Below, one piece after another: positions 62,712 through 64,000 of a stretch of 64,000 nucleotides of DNA. The position numbers and the translations under genes are program-made. Numbering within the stretch: position 1 is the first letter of the stretch; every line of letters starts with the position of its first letter. This DNA comes from Devosia epidermidihirudinis (GTDB taxonomy: Bacteria > Pseudomonadota > Alphaproteobacteria > Rhizobiales > Devosiaceae), in NCBI RefSeq assembly GCF_000971295.1, contig NZ_LANJ01000016.1, positions 1 to 64,000 of the forward strand, in the 5' to 3' direction. The notes beneath the pieces are model-generated. The model did not search any database and was not told where the DNA came from. It saw only the letters and a list, made by a program, of their open reading frames with translations.

Positions 62712-63560
62712 CTAGAACACATAAACCAGCAGTGCGTTGTCACTCTGGACCACGCCGAGCACGTGGCCGGGCTGATAGCGCGTGCGCGACAGAGCAGCAT
62801 GGATCAGGGCGTCGTCCGCCACCGCCCGCACCAGCGTATGATAGGCGCGATTGGCGGCAAGATAAGCGGCCAACTGTCCGCGAATATTGGGGCAGAGCTT
62901 GATCGGGATCAGCTGGATCGACTTGGCTCGGCTCCAGCCCCGTAGGCTGGTATTCTCAAAGATCTGCAGTAGTTGGGCCGAGCTGGTCCCTGCGCAGGCT
63001 ACACCCATTGGCGGCGCCATGGTGACGCCGCCATAGCTGGACCCACCGGAATACCCGGGCCCACTAGGGCCGCCGGGGCCCCCAGGCCCACTGGGTCCGC
63101 CGGGATTGCCCGGGCCACCGGGGCCTCCAGGTCCGCCGGGGCCGCCAGGATTGCCGGGACCTCCGGGGCCGCCTGGGCCGCCTGGCGTGCCTGGTCCGCC
63201 AATGCCGACCTTGACGTCGACGAGACTGCCGCCCCCGCCGACATTGACATTTGTTGTGACGAGCCCGCCGCCCACATTGGCTTTGACATCGACCAGCCCC
63301 GATGCACCACCAACGTTTACATTGGCATTGGCCAGCGGCGCGCTGCCGCCCCCGACATTGGCGTTGACCACATTGCCGCCACCCCCGCCGAGCCCGAGAT
63401 TGACCAGGCCCGAAGTCCCGGCCGAGCCTTTGTCGATGGTGATCAGGGCCCCGCTATCGCCATTGCCGATAATGCCGAGCAGACCGCCCGCATGGCTGGC
63501 GGCCGTGCTGGCCAGGGCGAAGGCGAGGATGGAAATCGTCAGTCCGATGCACTGTTTCAT
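62712..63560 (-). CDS. Secreted protein with β-like NVGGG repeats and collagen-like GGP tract
   Basis: 282 residues. Signal peptide ([24 protein letters not shown]). Residues about 50-120 carry Gly/Asn/Val repeats (ANVGGG, NVNVGG, VNVGGGG); about 120-175 is a [10 protein letters not shown]-type Gly/Pro tract close to collagen triplets; the C-terminal ~100 residues form a small globular domain ([34 protein letters not shown]). The protein may be exported and surface-linked. The opposite-strand PGPPG frame is a mirror of this tract. Confidence 0.75.
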   Translation of the reverse strand: MKQCIGLTISILAFALASTAASHAGGLLGIIGNGDSGALITIDKGSAGTSGLVNLGLGGGGGNVVNANVGGGSAPLANANVNVGGASGLVDVKANVGGGLVTTNVNVGGGGSLVDVKVGIGGPGTPGGPGGPGGPGNPGGPGGPGGPGGPGNPGGPSGPGGPGGPSGPGYSGGSSYGGVTMAPPMGVACAGTSSAQLLQIFENTSLRGWSRAKSIQLIPIKLCPNIRGQLAAYLAANRAYHTLVRAVADDALIHAALSRTRYQPGHVLGVVQSDNALLVYVF

Positions 63561-63704
63561 GACGTCCCTCTCTGTGCCGACAAATCGCGCGGCATGGTGG
63601 GTCCATCATCTCTCCAGGGGGGAGCGTGCAGAATTCGATGCTCTACGTAGATTTTAGTCAAACCGTTGGCGCGGTTAATAATTCCTCAACAGTCAGCTCG
63701 CGGC

Positions 63705-64000
63705 TCAGCTCGAACGGAAGTCGGGCGGCACCCAGCTGTGATAGAGCGGGTGATCGGGGGCGATGGGGAGCGCCACATCCTTGTGTGTCGACGATGAGTG
63801 ATAGAACGCGGTCACCAGCTCGAGCGAACGACGGGAGTCAGCGCTGGTGATCGGCAGCGGACCCGTTCCCATCAGGGCGGCATGGAAACGGGCCATCTGC
63901 GTCGCATAGCCGGGGGGAACATGTACCCAATCCTTGAGCAGGGCATCGATTCTGGCTTTGGTTTCCCCATTGCGCGGTTCGATGGTCCAGAGCTTGTCGC
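63705..64000 (-). CDS. Gfo/Idh/MocA family oxidoreductase, 3' part only
   Basis: At least 97 residues, cut by the window end. The C-terminal segment SADSRRSLELVTAFYHSSSTHKDVALPIAPDHPLYHSW is characteristic of Gfo/Idh/MocA NAD(P)-dependent sugar dehydrogenases (end of the α/β catalytic domain). The N-terminal Rossmann domain lies beyond 64000. Substrate not known. Confidence 0.8.
   Translation of the reverse strand, partial: DKLWTIEPRNGETKARIDALLKDWVHVPPGYATQMARFHAALMGTGPLPITSADSRRSLELVTAFYHSSSTHKDVALPIAPDHPLYHSWVPPDFRSS

Noticed and set aside
63050-63195. Possible CRISPR-like or tandem array
   Set aside because: The short repeated units are GGX codons in a Gly/Pro tract without fixed-length spacers; no cas genes.
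63106-63657. PGPPGPPG-rich frame on the plus strand, looks like collagen
   Set aside because: The Gly/Pro DNA tract reads as Pro/Gly repeats on either strand. The minus-strand frame has a signal peptide and structured C-terminus, the plus-strand frame does not.
1-64000. tRNA or rRNA genes, insertion sequences, prophage or defence genes
   Set aside because: No T-loop type sequence, transposase, integrase, restriction or toxin-antitoxin pattern was recognised in reading the window; this is a negative from visual reading, not a search.

Overview
The window looks like a contiguous stretch of a high-GC alphaproteobacterial chromosome from the Hyphomicrobiales, most likely Devosia or a close relative. 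The evidence is the gene order mutS-glnD-murJ-trpS-usp-nifU with phoH-ybeY-corC, the hrcA-grpE pair divergent from rph-rdgB-hemW, an Irr-type iron box in front of the NifU-like gene, RpoH-like promoters, and REP-like repeats in the intergenic spaces. Naming the genus is an inference. The same housekeeping blocks lie on the origin side of several rhizobial chromosomes, which fits the seven parS-like palindromes found here, but no origin is in the window.

Layout. 0.3-7.1 kb: a VOC protein, the dapB-EVE-gpmA operon, an AI-2E type permease, an AraC/MGMT protein, DUF2244, nth, DUF2214 and a TetR regulator. 7.1-12.5 kb: an adenosine kinase-like kinase, a minus-strand block (FMN reductase, phosphatase, pyrF, isomerase-like), a second VOC protein and a GT8 glycosyltransferase coupled to dnaJ. 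12.5-20.6 kb: chaperones dnaJ, dnaK and grpE, with folate and NAD genes (pabBC fusion, pncA) between them. 20.6-28.5 kb: hrcA diverging from rph, a coupled 65-codon ORF, rdgB and hemW; then a PBP-activator lipoprotein, rsmI, yraN and gshB. 28.5-40.6 kb: mixed accessory and metabolic genes, including two very small ORFs, a GH25 lipoprotein, comM/yifB, a NUDIX protein, CFA synthase, a cold-shock/DUF1294 fusion, a WYL regulator and an epoxide hydrolase. 41.0-46.0 kb: a xylose module (galM-like, LacI regulator, xylB, xylA). 46.3-48.5 kb: metY behind a structured leader, then DUF2189. 48.6-61.2 kb: mutS-glnD-murJ-trpS-usp, DUF3817, nifU-like, and the minus-strand phoH-ybeY-corC operon. 61.5-64 kb: a cysteine synthase-like enzyme, a secreted Gly/Pro-repeat protein and the 3' part of a Gfo/Idh/MocA oxidoreductase cut by the window end.

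No defence island, prophage, insertion sequence, CRISPR array, tRNA or rRNA was recognised. The non-routine content is regulatory and small-scale: seven copies of GATTCACGTGAAAC; a possible CTG start for YbeY overlapping the phoH stop; a 12-codon leader peptide coupled to xylB; a three-stem leader before metY; an Irr box over the nifU promoter; RpoH-like promoters at dnaK and possibly grpE; unannotated-size ORFs near 31.2-31.4 kb; and several families of palindromic repeats, some of which appear to serve as terminators or ribosome-binding regions.
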